Source of the DNA: an uncultured Hungatella sp. | Lineage (GTDB): Bacteria > Bacillota > Clostridia > Lachnospirales > Lachnospiraceae | Assembly (NCBI GenBank): GCA_910577935.1 | Contig: CAJTOT010000020.1 | Location: forward strand, 1 to 64,000 | Direction of reading: 5' to 3' | DNA: 64,000 nt | Shown here: positions 15,783-23,948 of the stretch, piece after piece | How the letters are laid out: each line of letters starts with the position of its first letter | Position numbering within the stretch: the stretch's first letter is position 1 | Program-made: the position numbers and the translations under genes | The notes under the pieces: model-generated | The model's input: only the letters and a program-made list of their open reading frames with translations | What the model was told of the DNA's origin: nothing | Databases searched by the model: none

Positions 15783-16988
15783 CTACCCCAGAAGACCGCC
15801 CAGATTCTTCACGAAGGTGGTAAGTCCAAGGTACGCCGACAGCACAACCACCACTGCCCCGAGGACGAGAAGAACCATGGGGTGTCTGTAGTGCTCCCCC
15901 ATAATGGTCTTTTTCTGGGACGCGATGAGGCAGATGCCCAGAGTCACCGGAAGAATCAGCCCGTTGAAGGCGCCTGCCAGCACCAGAAGCAGGGCCGGGT
16001 TGCCCAGGATCAGCATGATCAAGGTGGAAACCGCGATAAATCCCATAATGACCTGATTCTCGTGGTCAGCGATGCTCTTGTGGAAAGTCTTTAAAAATGA
16101 CACCGAGGTGTAGGCCGCGCCGATGATGGAGGTGAGGGCCGCACACAGAAGCACCAGACCGGCAAACCTGTATCCGAGCTCGCCGGCCCCTTGGCGGAAC
16201 GCATCTGCCGCCGGGTTGGAGGAATCCAGAGCCACGCCCTTCACCACCACGCCCAGGATGGCCAGGAACAGGAACACACGGACTATGGAGGCGATGCCGA
16301 TTCCCATAACCGAGCTCTTGTTAATCTCCTTCAAGTTCTCAGCCCCCGTGATGCCCGCGTCGATGAGACGGTGAGCTCCGGAAAATGTGATGTAGCCGCC
16401 TACGGTGCCGCCCAACAGAGTCAGGATGGCAGGAACCAGGTTGTTGACCCCTGCCGACGGGATAAACGTATTCTTCAGCGCGTCGCCTACAGGAGGCTTC
16501 ACGACGATAATCATCACAAAGATCACCACGATCATCACGCCGCCCAGAACCTTGGTGAGAGTGTCCATGGCAGCCTTGGCATTCTTTAACAAGAAGATTA
16601 TGATTGCCAGCGCCCCTGCAATGACATAACCGGCTTTAGTGGGAACTCCCAGAAGAGTGTTGAGCCCCAGAGCGCCGCCGCCCACGTTGCCGATGTTGAA
16701 CACCAGGCCGCCCAGGACGATCATAAACGATACGAAATACCCCAGGCCCGGAAGAAGTTTGTTGGCCACGTCCTGTCCTCTTAAGCCGGTGGTGCACAGC
16801 ACCCTCCATATATTCAGCTGCGCGATGGCCGACAAGATAATGGACGTGAGAATCACGAAGCCGAAGCTGGCCTGATACTGGCCTGTAAATGTAGCCGTCT
16901 GGGTCAGAAACCCTGGTCCTATGGCTGATGTCGCCATCAAAAATGCTGCTCCCAGCAGAGCGCCGCCGCCTTTTTTCTTCTCATTCAT
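15783..16988 (-). CDS. NRAMP-superfamily transporter, YcsG-like, probable 5-oxoproline uptake
   Basis: A 401-residue membrane protein with about eleven hydrophobic helices and NRAMP-family similarity. The first helix reads AIGPGFLTQTATF where metal-transporting NRAMPs have DPGN, and no MPH motif is visible in the sixth helix, so the two metal-ligand sites are missing. It is the first gene of the 5-oxoprolinase operon, as YcsG is linked to ycsF/kipI/kipA in Bacillus subtilis. I infer that it imports the organic substrate rather than manganese or iron. Start at MNEKKKGG follows AAGGAGG by 8-9 bases; an upstream reading of 14 residues has no ribosome site. Confidence 0.88.
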   Translation of the reverse strand: MNEKKKGGGALLGAAFLMATSAIGPGFLTQTATFTGQYQASFGFVILTSIILSAIAQLNIWRVLCTTGLRGQDVANKLLPGLGYFVSFMIVLGGLVFNIGNVGGGALGLNTLLGVPTKAGYVIAGALAIIIFLLKNAKAAMDTLTKVLGGVMIVVIFVMIIVVKPPVGDALKNTFIPSAGVNNLVPAILTLLGGTVGGYITFSGAHRLIDAGITGAENLKEINKSSVMGIGIASIVRVFLFLAILGVVVKGVALDSSNPAADAFRQGAGELGYRFAGLVLLCAALTSIIGAAYTSVSFLKTFHKSIADHENQVIMGFIAVSTLIMLILGNPALLLVLAGAFNGLILPVTLGICLIASQKKTIMGEHYRHPMVLLVLGAVVVVLSAYLGLTTFVKNLGGLLG

Positions 16989-17017
16989 ATTTGTTCCTCC
17001 TTTTTGTTCTATTACAT

Positions 17018-17060
17018 AAAAAATGCACACAAAAAGCTCTTTGATACGCCTTTGTATGCA
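17018..17060 (-). terminator. Attenuator-like hairpin in the leader of the 5-oxoprolinase operon
   Basis: In the transcript the arms TGCATACAAA and TTTGTGTGCA pair over 10 bases with one G-T pair and are followed at once by six T. It lies between the promoter and the first ribosome site, so it could stop transcription conditionally. The stem is AU-rich and modest in strength. Confidence 0.45.
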
Positions 17061-17092
17061 CTATTTACTGTCTTTTATAAAGTTATTTCTTT

Positions 17093-17121
17093 AGTATACC
17101 CGATATCTGAATTTCTGTCAA
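17093..17121 (-). promoter_or_regulatory. Consensus SigA promoter of the 5-oxoprolinase operon
   Basis: Perfect -35 TTGACA, 17-base spacer and -10 TATACT read leftward. The predicted transcript starts about 97 bases upstream of the transporter ATG and carries a hairpin in the leader. Confidence 0.8.
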
Positions 17122-17172
17122 CTGCTTTCTCGTGACAGTGTGCTAAAATAACGCATTGAAGCCTCTTTTTTC

Positions 17173-17201
17173 TTGTTAATCCGGCAGATTTATGGTAGTA
17201 T
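17173..17201 (+). promoter_or_regulatory. Probable promoter of the TrmH-family gene
   Basis: TTGTTA and TAGTAT are 17 bases apart; an overlapping TATAAT sits 3 bases further. Transcription would start about 28 bases before the ATG. Confidence 0.45.
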
Positions 17202-17235
17202 AATCACAAAGTTTGTATAAAAAAGGAGTCTTTTC

Positions 17236-18087
17236 ATGTCTTCCGTCGTCAGAATCACTGATTTCTCATCACCCGAATTAGATATTTATGCACGTTTTAC
17301 CGAAAATCAGCTTCTCAACCGCCATGAGCCGGAAAAAGGGGTTTTCATCGCTGAAAGCCCCAAGGTGATCGGGCGGGCCTTAGACGCAGGATACCGCCCC
17401 GTCTCATTTCTTATGGAAGAAAAACACATAGACGGACAAGGCCGGCAGCTCATCGCCCGATGCAGCCATGTCCCTGTGTACACCGCCGACTTTCAGGTGC
17501 TCACCCAGCTCACCGGCTACAAGCTGACCCGGGGCATGCTGTGCGCCATGCGCCGTATGCCCCTCCCTTCCGTCTTGGAAGTCTGCTCCCGGGCCCGCCG
17601 GATCGCAGTCCTTGAAAATGTCACGAATCCCACCAACGTGGGGGCCGTCATGCGCTCCGCCGCAGCCCTCTCCATGGATGGGGTGCTGCTGACGCCCGGA
17701 TGCAGCAATCCTCTCTACCGCCGCGCCGCGCGGGTGAGCATGGGCACTGTCTTTCAGATCCCATGGACCTACATGGGCGGCGGGGAAGGGGCCGGGGCCG
17801 CCCCCGCCGATATACCTCTCTTAAAACAGATGGGGTTCAAAACCGCCGCCATGGCCCTCTGTCCCGGCTCCGTCACCATCCACGATCCCTGCCTTTTGCG
17901 GGAGCCCCGCCTGGCGGTCATCCTGGGGGCCGAGGGGGACGGCCTGTCGCCGGACACCATCAGAAGCTGCGACTATACGGTGCGCATCCCCATGTCCCAC
18001 GGCGTGGATTCCCTCAACGTAGCCGCCGCCAGCGCCGTGGCCTTCTGGGAGCTGGCCAGGCCTGTGAGAGACGGGCAGGACGGCTGA
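17236..18087 (+). CDS. TrmH/SpoU family RNA 2'-O-ribose methyltransferase
   Basis: A 283-residue SAM-dependent methyltransferase with an N-terminal substrate-binding domain (residues 20-105) and a C-terminal trefoil-knot SpoU domain. The three SpoU motifs are visible: ENVTNPTNVGAVMRSAAA, then AVILGAEGDGLS, then DSLNVAAASAVAFWE. Family members methylate riboses in 23S rRNA or tRNA; the exact target cannot be told. AAGGAG precedes the ATG. It is convergent with the ECF transporter gene, separated by only 23 bases without a clear terminator. Confidence 0.9.
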   Translation: MSSVVRITDFSSPELDIYARFTENQLLNRHEPEKGVFIAESPKVIGRALDAGYRPVSFLMEEKHIDGQGRQLIARCSHVPVYTADFQVLTQLTGYKLTRGMLCAMRRMPLPSVLEVCSRARRIAVLENVTNPTNVGAVMRSAAALSMDGVLLTPGCSNPLYRRAARVSMGTVFQIPWTYMGGGEGAGAAPADIPLLKQMGFKTAAMALCPGSVTIHDPCLLREPRLAVILGAEGDGLSPDTIRSCDYTVRIPMSHGVDSLNVAAASAVAFWELARPVRDGQDG

Positions 18088-18110
18088 AAGCCCCCCGGCC
18101 TGCGCCTCTT

Positions 18111-18704
18111 CTATGCCACGTGGAAAAACAGTCCCGCCTTTTTCAGCACCGGCCGCACGGCCATGTACACCGCCACCACCACGATGGTTCCCGCCACCGC
18201 GTTGACAAAGGTGACCCCGGCGGCCCATGTGGACATGATCTTCGCCGCCGACGACTCCACGCCCAGGATGTAATTCTTGTAAAAGTATCCCGCTATAGGG
18301 TCCATGACCACGTTGAATCCCAGGCCTGCTATGGAGGCGATGAGAGTCCACTTAAACACATATTTGCTGTCGTGATTGTCCGTGATATGGGCGATCTTGT
18401 GGGCAACCAGGCCGGCGATAAGGCCGATGCACAGCTTCAGGAAAAATGTCTTTGGGGCGCTGGTGACATAGGCGGGGTCGATTAGATCGGCGATGGTCAT
18501 CCCGAGAGACCCTGCCAGACCTCCGTAAAACCCTCCCAGCAGAAGAGCTGCCAGAACACAGAAGGCGTTGCCGATGTGGAGAGCCACCATGTCCCCGCCG
18601 AAGGTGGGGATGGGAATCTTCAGATAAGTAAACGCCACATAGCACAGAGCAGCCATAAGGCCTGTGATCACAATTTTATAAACCTTTTCATTTTTTTCAT
18701 TCAT
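18111..18704 (-). CDS. ECF transporter S component (substrate-binding membrane subunit)
   Basis: A 197-residue membrane protein with six hydrophobic segments, beginning VYKIVITGLMAALCYVAFTY and containing the NAFCVLAALLLGGFYGGLAG signature of S components. It captures a vitamin or related micronutrient and delivers it to a shared EcfAA'T module, none of which is in the window. Substrate is unknown; adjacency to thiamine diphosphokinase invites a thiamine guess, but no TPP riboswitch fits in the upstream 95 bases and the ThiT motif set is not evident. I take the ATG eight bases after GGGAG rather than an upstream GTG. Confidence 0.88.
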   Translation of the reverse strand: MNEKNEKVYKIVITGLMAALCYVAFTYLKIPIPTFGGDMVALHIGNAFCVLAALLLGGFYGGLAGSLGMTIADLIDPAYVTSAPKTFFLKLCIGLIAGLVAHKIAHITDNHDSKYVFKWTLIASIAGLGFNVVMDPIAGYFYKNYILGVESSAAKIMSTWAAGVTFVNAVAGTIVVVAVYMAVRPVLKKAGLFFHVA

Positions 18705-18720
18705 AGCCTTCACTCCCTCG

Positions 18721-18748
18721 TGTTTTATGATGTGGGAATCATAACACA
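18721..18748. promoter_or_regulatory. Inverted repeat ahead of the ECF S-component gene
   Basis: TGTTTTATGAT and ATCATAACACA form 11-base arms with one mismatch around a 6-base spacer. On the coding strand it covers a -10-like TATGAT and ends 17 bases before the start codon, so it could be a repressor site. Confidence 0.4.
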
Positions 18749-18799
18749 GGAGTGGAGTGATTGAAATAGCCAGTTTTTATATTTTTAACCAGTCCAGTT

Positions 18800-19477
18800 T
18801 TAATCTCTTGACTCTATGCAGACCAAAATTCCGCTGTCAAAGGAGACAGATCCCTCCTCCTCTGCCAGCTCGTTGCTGACGCACAGGCCGGCCTCTGCGC
18901 CTATGGAGATGTCTTTGCCCTTCAGGGGATATTTAAAGCCGGTCAAGGTGATGCCCCGCACCTGTTCCGTCAGCGGGATAAATGAGATATACTTCCCGTA
19001 AAGCCCGGCTCTGGTGAAGGTTTTTCCCTTGTCCAGGAGGCAGACTTTATTCTGGGAATCGTAGAGATACGCCTCTGCCCCCCGGTCCAGGCACAGCTTC
19101 AGCAGGTGGAGGTTGGACAGCTCATGGTCCATTCTTCCCCCTGTGGCTCCCAGGATCACCAGGCTGGCGCACCCCAGCTTGAGGGCGGTGTTGACAGCCA
19201 GTTCCGTGTCCGTCTCGTCTTTTTCCGGCTTGTGGACATCCCAGAGAATCCCCGGATTCCTTCTGTACTCCTCCAGGAGCTGAGGATTTACGGTGTCAAA
19301 ATCTCCCACCACCGCATCCGGCACGATCCCCAGCGCCCTTGTCTTTTCCAGTCCGCCGTCCACGGACACGACACAGTCAAAGTCTGCCCCGCCTCCGCAG
19401 CAGAAGCCGGCGGCAAAGTCCATGTCAAGCCTTCCGCCGGTTATGATCAAGCCTCGTTTCACACCCTCTGTCTTCAC
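18800..19477 (-). CDS. thiN: Thiamine diphosphokinase
   Basis: Transfers pyrophosphate from ATP to thiamine, giving the cofactor TPP. The 225-residue length is standard. Motifs are VSVDGGLEKT, AVVGDFDTV, the KPEKDETDTELA substrate segment and LGATGGRMDHELSNLHLL. The likely start is GTG, which overlaps the rpe stop (GTGA) and follows GAGAGGGCAGG. It is the last gene of the long leftward prpC-prkC-rsgA-rpe-thiN string, an order common in Firmicutes. Confidence 0.94.
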   Translation of the reverse strand: MKTEGVKRGLIITGGRLDMDFAAGFCCGGGADFDCVVSVDGGLEKTRALGIVPDAVVGDFDTVNPQLLEEYRRNPGILWDVHKPEKDETDTELAVNTALKLGCASLVILGATGGRMDHELSNLHLLKLCLDRGAEAYLYDSQNKVCLLDKGKTFTRAGLYGKYISFIPLTEQVRGITLTGFKYPLKGKDISIGAEAGLCVSNELAEEEGSVSFDSGILVCIESRD

Positions 19478-20136
19478 TGTCCTGCCCTCTCAAAAATCTT
19501 TATAAATTCTTTCACGTTTTCCCCCGGATCTCCTCTGAACACAGAGGAGCCGGCCACGAGCACATTGGCTCCGGCCTCCAAAAGCTCGGGGGCATTCTGG
19601 AGCGTCACGCCTCCGTCCACCTGTATATCCGTGTCCAGCCCCAGCTCTCTCACCCGCTTCTTAAGGTTTCTCACCTTGTCCAGGGCATAGGGGATAAATT
19701 TCTGTCCGCCGAAGCCCGGATTCACAGACATGACAAGAACCATGTCTGTCTGGGGAAGAACCAGGTCCACCGCCGATACAGGCGTGGACGGGTTCAATGC
19801 CACTGCGGCCTTTGCCCCTGCCTCATGAATCTGGCTGATGGTGGAATCCAGGTGCCTGCAGGCTTCCGCGTGGACACAGATAATATCCGCCCCGGCTTCC
19901 CTCACGTCCTTTATATACCGGGCCGGTTCCTCGACCATCATGTGAACGTCAAAGGTAAGACCCGTACAGCCTCTCAGCGCGGCGATCACCGGCATCCCAA
20001 ACGAAATGCTGGGCACAAACGCCCCGTCCATAACGTCTAAGTGAAGGTATCCGGCGCCGGCCTGCTCCACGGCCCTGATATCTCTCTCCAAATTTTTAAA
20101 GTCGGCTCCCAGCAGGGAAGGTGCTAATATTGCCAT
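19474..20136 (-). CDS. rpe: Ribulose-phosphate 3-epimerase
   Basis: Interconverts ribulose-5-phosphate and xylulose-5-phosphate in the pentose phosphate pathway. The 220-residue TIM barrel shows the metal-site residues in LHLDVMDGAFVPSISFG, in VHAEACRH and in QVDGGVT, with the phosphate-binding loop SVNPGFGGQ. Start ATG follows GAGGAG. It lies between rsgA and thiN and overlaps the latter by four bases. Confidence 0.96.
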   Translation of the reverse strand: MAILAPSLLGADFKNLERDIRAVEQAGAGYLHLDVMDGAFVPSISFGMPVIAALRGCTGLTFDVHMMVEEPARYIKDVREAGADIICVHAEACRHLDSTISQIHEAGAKAAVALNPSTPVSAVDLVLPQTDMVLVMSVNPGFGGQKFIPYALDKVRNLKKRVRELGLDTDIQVDGGVTLQNAPELLEAGANVLVAGSSVFRGDPGENVKEFIKIFERAGQ

Positions 20137-20137
20137 G

Positions 20138-21016
20138 TCAATATCTCCTCTTTTCTTTCAGTTCTCTGTAAAACAGGCGGTAGTTCTCATACCGGCTTCT
20201 GCTTATGCGCCCCCCTCTGGCGGCCTCTTTCACCCCGCAGACTCTCTCCCCCATGTGGACGCAGCCCAGAAAGCGGCACTCTTCCTCGAAAGGCCGGAAT
20301 TCGGGAAAATACTCTTTCAGCTCCTCCGGTCCCATGTCGTCCACCAGCAGGGAGCTGAACCCCGGCGTGTCCATGAGATATGTGTCCCTTCCCAGGCAGA
20401 ACAGCTCCGAGTGCCTGGTGGTATGGCGGCCCCGGCGGATCTTTTCGCTCACCGCCCCTGTCTCCATGTTGGCCTCAGGCATGAGAAGGTTGGTGAGGGA
20501 GGATTTGCCCACACCCGACGGGCCTGCCAGAACCGTGGTCTTCTGGGCCAGGCAGCTTTTGACCTGGTCAAGCCCCTCCCCCTCCAGCGCGCTGAAAAAC
20601 ATCACCTGATACCCGGCAGGCTCGTAGATATCTCTGTACCGCCGCCTCTCTTCCTCACCGGCCAGGTCCGTCTTATTGAACACGACGATGACCGGCACAT
20701 GATTTCTCTCCATGAGAACCAGAAAGCGGTCCAGCAGGTTTAAGTTTGGCGCCGGATCCGCCATGGCGGATATCACCATGGCCTGATGGACGTTGGCCAC
20801 CGCCGGACGGATTAAGGCGCTGGATCTGGGCCGGATTAAGTCGATGCTGCCCTCCGGCGGTTCCCGGCTCAGGACGGATATCTCCACGTCGTCGCCTACC
20901 AGAGGCTTGATCTTCTTGTTCCTGAATATCCCTTTCGCCTTGCATTCGTAGATGATCCCGTCCTCCCCATGGACGTAATAAAAGCCTGCAATTCCTTTCA
21001 CAATCTTTCCTGTCAC
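20138..21016 (-). CDS. rsgA: Ribosome small-subunit maturation GTPase RsgA
   Basis: A circularly permuted GTPase that acts late in 30S assembly. From the GTG start (TGKIVKGIAGFYYV) there is an OB-fold, then the permuted G motifs NKTD, AGPSGVGKSSLTN and DTPGFSS, and a C-terminal zinc knuckle (Cys-Cys-x-His-Cys in ECRFLGCVHMGERVCGVKEA). Length is 292 residues. I prefer the GTG preceded by GGGGAG at 5 bases; an ATG 22 codons upstream overlaps the prkC stop but lacks a ribosome site and adds an atypical Arg-rich extension. Confidence 0.94.
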   Translation of the reverse strand: MTGKIVKGIAGFYYVHGEDGIIYECKAKGIFRNKKIKPLVGDDVEISVLSREPPEGSIDLIRPRSSALIRPAVANVHQAMVISAMADPAPNLNLLDRFLVLMERNHVPVIVVFNKTDLAGEEERRRYRDIYEPAGYQVMFFSALEGEGLDQVKSCLAQKTTVLAGPSGVGKSSLTNLLMPEANMETGAVSEKIRRGRHTTRHSELFCLGRDTYLMDTPGFSSLLVDDMGPEELKEYFPEFRPFEEECRFLGCVHMGERVCGVKEAARGGRISRSRYENYRLFYRELKEKRRY

Positions 21017-21081
21017 GGATTCTCCCCTGTAAGGCCGGGACCGGTTCTCCCGCAAACCGGCCCCAGCCTCCCTATGAATCA

Positions 21082-23205
21082 TTAATCTGTCTGGATAAAC
21101 TTAACCGGATAGCTGACCAGCACCTCCCCGGTGTCCCCGTTCACCACTTCCACTTCGCCGCTGTCCACTCCCGGCGCTCCCTCGATGTTGGTAAAGCTCA
21201 CGGGAAGGAGCATATTCCCCGGCACGGTGGTGGGTTCGGTGAGCGTTCTGTACACAGTCTCCCCGTTTACCTCCTGCCTCAGCCTGATGGACACGTTCAC
21301 ATCTGCCGCCAGCGCTCCCGGGCCGATCTGGGTCCCCATATTGTAGGTCTCGTTGATGGCAGCCACGTAGCGTTTTATCTCCGGACCCCGGCTCACGGCA
21401 TAGGACACCGGGGTTCCCTGTTTCACCACGGTTCCCGGCTCCGCGTCCTGTACGATGACATAGCCCTGGGGAATCGTCTCGTGATATTCTTCCCTTATCT
21501 CCCCCGGAACCAGCCCTGCCTCCGCCAGCATGGCGGCTGCCTCCTCGCGGGGCCTTTCCCTGATGTCGGGCACCGTCTTCATGGCAGACAGAGGGCCGGC
21601 GCTGATGTACAGGGTCACGGTCTCGCCCTCTCTGGCCTGTTCCGGCTCAAAGCGGATGACCAGCCCCTCCTGAACCGTGTCATGGTACTCCGGCTGGATT
21701 TGAACCACCAGCTTATTCTGTTCCAGAAGGAGCTTCGCCGCATCCCCGGCCATGCCGTCCAGGGACAGTTCGGATACCTTCACCAGGTCCGTCCCCCTGC
21801 TGACCACCACGGTCACGGTGGAATACTTCTGGACAATGGTTCCCTCCGGTACAGACTGGGAGATTATACAGTCTTTATCTACCGTGTCCGAATCCTCGTA
21901 CCCGCTGACTTTCATCACCAGGGTGCTCTCCTTCAGCTTGGCCTCCGCCATATCCACGGGGAGCTGCAGCACGTCGGGAACCGGAATCTCCATGTCGTTC
22001 ACCGTCTCCTCCGACGAGGAGGGCGCTTCTGTCTCTATGGTGGTGGAAGTGGGCTGCGGGCTGTTAAACTTAATCAGTCCTCCCAATCTGGAGAACACCA
22101 CCACCAGAACCGCCACGATGACTACGGCGATGAGGACGCCCAGGGCGGCAAACAGGCGCTCAAACTGGCGGTTGGCGCCGCCGCCCTCATGCCTTTTCTC
22201 TCTCTGTCCCATTTTGGGAACCCGCTCATTCTCCCAGTCGTCCTCCTCTTCCTCCTCCCACTCCCAGTCGACGGCTCTGTCATCCGACTCTTCCGCCCGC
22301 TTGATCTCCTTGAGCTCGTTCTTCTTGATGACCACCGTTCCGGCGCCCATATCCACCTCAGGGACCGGCTGGACAAAATCGTCGTCAGGGTACATCAGCC
22401 CCCTCCTCAAGTCCGCCGCTACCTCGTCCATTTTGCTGTAGCGGCGCTCCGGCTTCTTCTCCGTGCACTTTAGGATAATTCCCTCCAAGCTGACGGGTAT
22501 CTCCGGGTTGTAAAGGCTGGGCCTGGTGATAGGCTCCTGGAGCTGGGCCAGGGCAACTGCCACCGTGTTGTCCCCCTCGAAGGGAAGGATTCCCGTGACC
22601 ATCTCGTACATGGTGATACCCAGGGAATAGATGTCGCTCCTCTCGTCACAGTACCCGCCTCTTGCCTGCTCCGGCGAGATGTAGTGGACCGATCCCATGG
22701 CCTCGGAGGTCATGGTCTGGGTGGTCACGGCCCTGGCGATTCCAAAGTCTGCCACCTTCACCTTCCCGTCCTTGGAGATGAGCATATTCTGGGGCTTGAT
22801 ATCCCTGTGTATGATCTTCTGATCATGGGCAGCCCCGATTCCCTGGGCCACCTGGATGGCGATCCCCACCGCCTCCTTGATGTCCAGCATGCCTTTTTTG
22901 GTTATGTAGCTTTTCAGCGTGATCCCCTCGATCAGCTCCATGACGATGTAGTGAAGCCTTCCCTGGTCCCCCACGTCGTAGACATTGACAATGTTTGGGT
23001 GGGACAGCCTTGCCGCCGCCTGGGCCTCCATCTGAAATTTGCCCAAAAAAGCCGGGTCATCGCTGAATTCCTGCTTCAGAACCTTGATGGCCACCAGGCG
23101 GTTCAGTTTATGGCACCTGGCCTTGTAGACATCTGACATTCCGCCGGAACCGATGAGCCCCAGGATCTCATACCGGTCCTGGAGATATATTCCTGTTCTC
23201 AGCAT
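21082..23205 (-). CDS. prkC: PASTA-domain Ser/Thr protein kinase (PrkC/Stk1)
   Basis: A membrane kinase that senses muropeptides and controls growth and dormancy in Firmicutes. The 707 residues comprise a cytosolic kinase domain (about 12-270: IGSGGMSDVYKAR, VAIKVL, IIHRDIKPQNML, VADFGIARA), an acidic juxtamembrane linker, one transmembrane helix near residue 360, three extracellular PASTA repeats (about 400-605) and a C-terminal 100-residue beta-rich extension. All catalytic residues are present. It overlaps prpC, its cognate phosphatase, by seven bases, and is followed by rsgA. Confidence 0.96.
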   Translation of the reverse strand: MLRTGIYLQDRYEILGLIGSGGMSDVYKARCHKLNRLVAIKVLKQEFSDDPAFLGKFQMEAQAAARLSHPNIVNVYDVGDQGRLHYIVMELIEGITLKSYITKKGMLDIKEAVGIAIQVAQGIGAAHDQKIIHRDIKPQNMLISKDGKVKVADFGIARAVTTQTMTSEAMGSVHYISPEQARGGYCDERSDIYSLGITMYEMVTGILPFEGDNTVAVALAQLQEPITRPSLYNPEIPVSLEGIILKCTEKKPERRYSKMDEVAADLRRGLMYPDDDFVQPVPEVDMGAGTVVIKKNELKEIKRAEESDDRAVDWEWEEEEEDDWENERVPKMGQREKRHEGGGANRQFERLFAALGVLIAVVIVAVLVVVFSRLGGLIKFNSPQPTSTTIETEAPSSSEETVNDMEIPVPDVLQLPVDMAEAKLKESTLVMKVSGYEDSDTVDKDCIISQSVPEGTIVQKYSTVTVVVSRGTDLVKVSELSLDGMAGDAAKLLLEQNKLVVQIQPEYHDTVQEGLVIRFEPEQAREGETVTLYISAGPLSAMKTVPDIRERPREEAAAMLAEAGLVPGEIREEYHETIPQGYVIVQDAEPGTVVKQGTPVSYAVSRGPEIKRYVAAINETYNMGTQIGPGALAADVNVSIRLRQEVNGETVYRTLTEPTTVPGNMLLPVSFTNIEGAPGVDSGEVEVVNGDTGEVLVSYPVKFIQTD

Positions 23206-23945
23206 GATCTCACCTCACTTATCTGAGGGTCTGCCACCAGCACCGCGATGTTGTCATAACCGCCCTGCTCGTTGGCTCTGTCCACCAGCTTCTCCGTCTT
23301 GCTTTTCAGCGTCCCGTGTTCCGACAGGACAGACTCCATCTCCTCTTTGTCCAGCATGTTGCTCAGGCCGTCGGAGCACATGAGAATCAGATCTCCCGCC
23401 TGAAGCTGCTGCTCGAAGAAATCCACCTCCACCTCCGGCATGGCTCCCAGGGCCCGTGTGATGATATTCTTTTTGCTCAGATAATCCCTGCTGTTTCTCT
23501 CTATCTGGCCCAATGCCACCAACTCCTCCACGTAGGAGTGGTCTCTTGTGACCTGCACAAGGCGGCCGTTGCGGAACAGGTACAGCCGGCTGTCCCCTAC
23601 ATTGGCCACAAAGAGGACATCCTCCTGCGCCGTGGCGGCCACCAGGGTGGTTCCCATCCCCGACAGGGCCTGGCTCTCCATGGACCTTCGGTACAGATCC
23701 CTGTTCACCTGCCTGATCCCGCTTTCAAGAATCTTCACAGGAGAAGCGCCTCTGTGCCGTCCTATATAGGAATTCAGATTCTCCACCGCGAACCGGGACG
23801 CGTAGTCTCCCGCGTTGTGGCCTCCCATGCCGTCCGCCACCAAAAGCAGATTGCCAAGGCTCCCCGCAGGGTCCGAGGAAAAATAGATATAATCCTGATT
23901 CTGGCTTCTGACACGCCCCACGTCAGTCAGTGCATATGCTTCCAT
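23199..23945 (-). CDS. prpC: PP2C-type Ser/Thr phosphatase (PrpC/Stp1)
   Basis: Removes phosphates placed by PrkC. The 248-residue protein carries the PP2C metal-binding motifs: RSQNQDY near the start, VADGMGGHNAGDYAS, LFVANVGDSRLYLF, LMCSDGLSNML and GGYDNIAVLV. AGGAGGGATG precedes the ATG. Located immediately downstream of rlmN and overlapping prkC, the arrangement found throughout Firmicutes. Confidence 0.96.
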   Translation of the reverse strand: MEAYALTDVGRVRSQNQDYIYFSSDPAGSLGNLLLVADGMGGHNAGDYASRFAVENLNSYIGRHRGASPVKILESGIRQVNRDLYRRSMESQALSGMGTTLVAATAQEDVLFVANVGDSRLYLFRNGRLVQVTRDHSYVEELVALGQIERNSRDYLSKKNIITRALGAMPEVEVDFFEQQLQAGDLILMCSDGLSNMLDKEEMESVLSEHGTLKSKTEKLVDRANEQGGYDNIAVLVADPQISEVRSC

Positions 23946-23948
23946 GAA

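Noticed and set aside
15783..16988. Reading this gene as a manganese/iron transporter
   Set aside because: The DPGN and MPH metal-ligand motifs are absent and the operon context points to 5-oxoproline.
18705..18799. TPP riboswitch upstream of the ECF transporter gene
   Set aside because: The gap is too short for the aptamer and its conserved CTGAGA and ACCTGA elements are absent; only a small inverted repeat is seen.
21481..22473. 330-codon plus-strand frame opposite prkC
   Set aside because: Antisense shadow; composition is biased and the kinase motifs on the other strand are complete.
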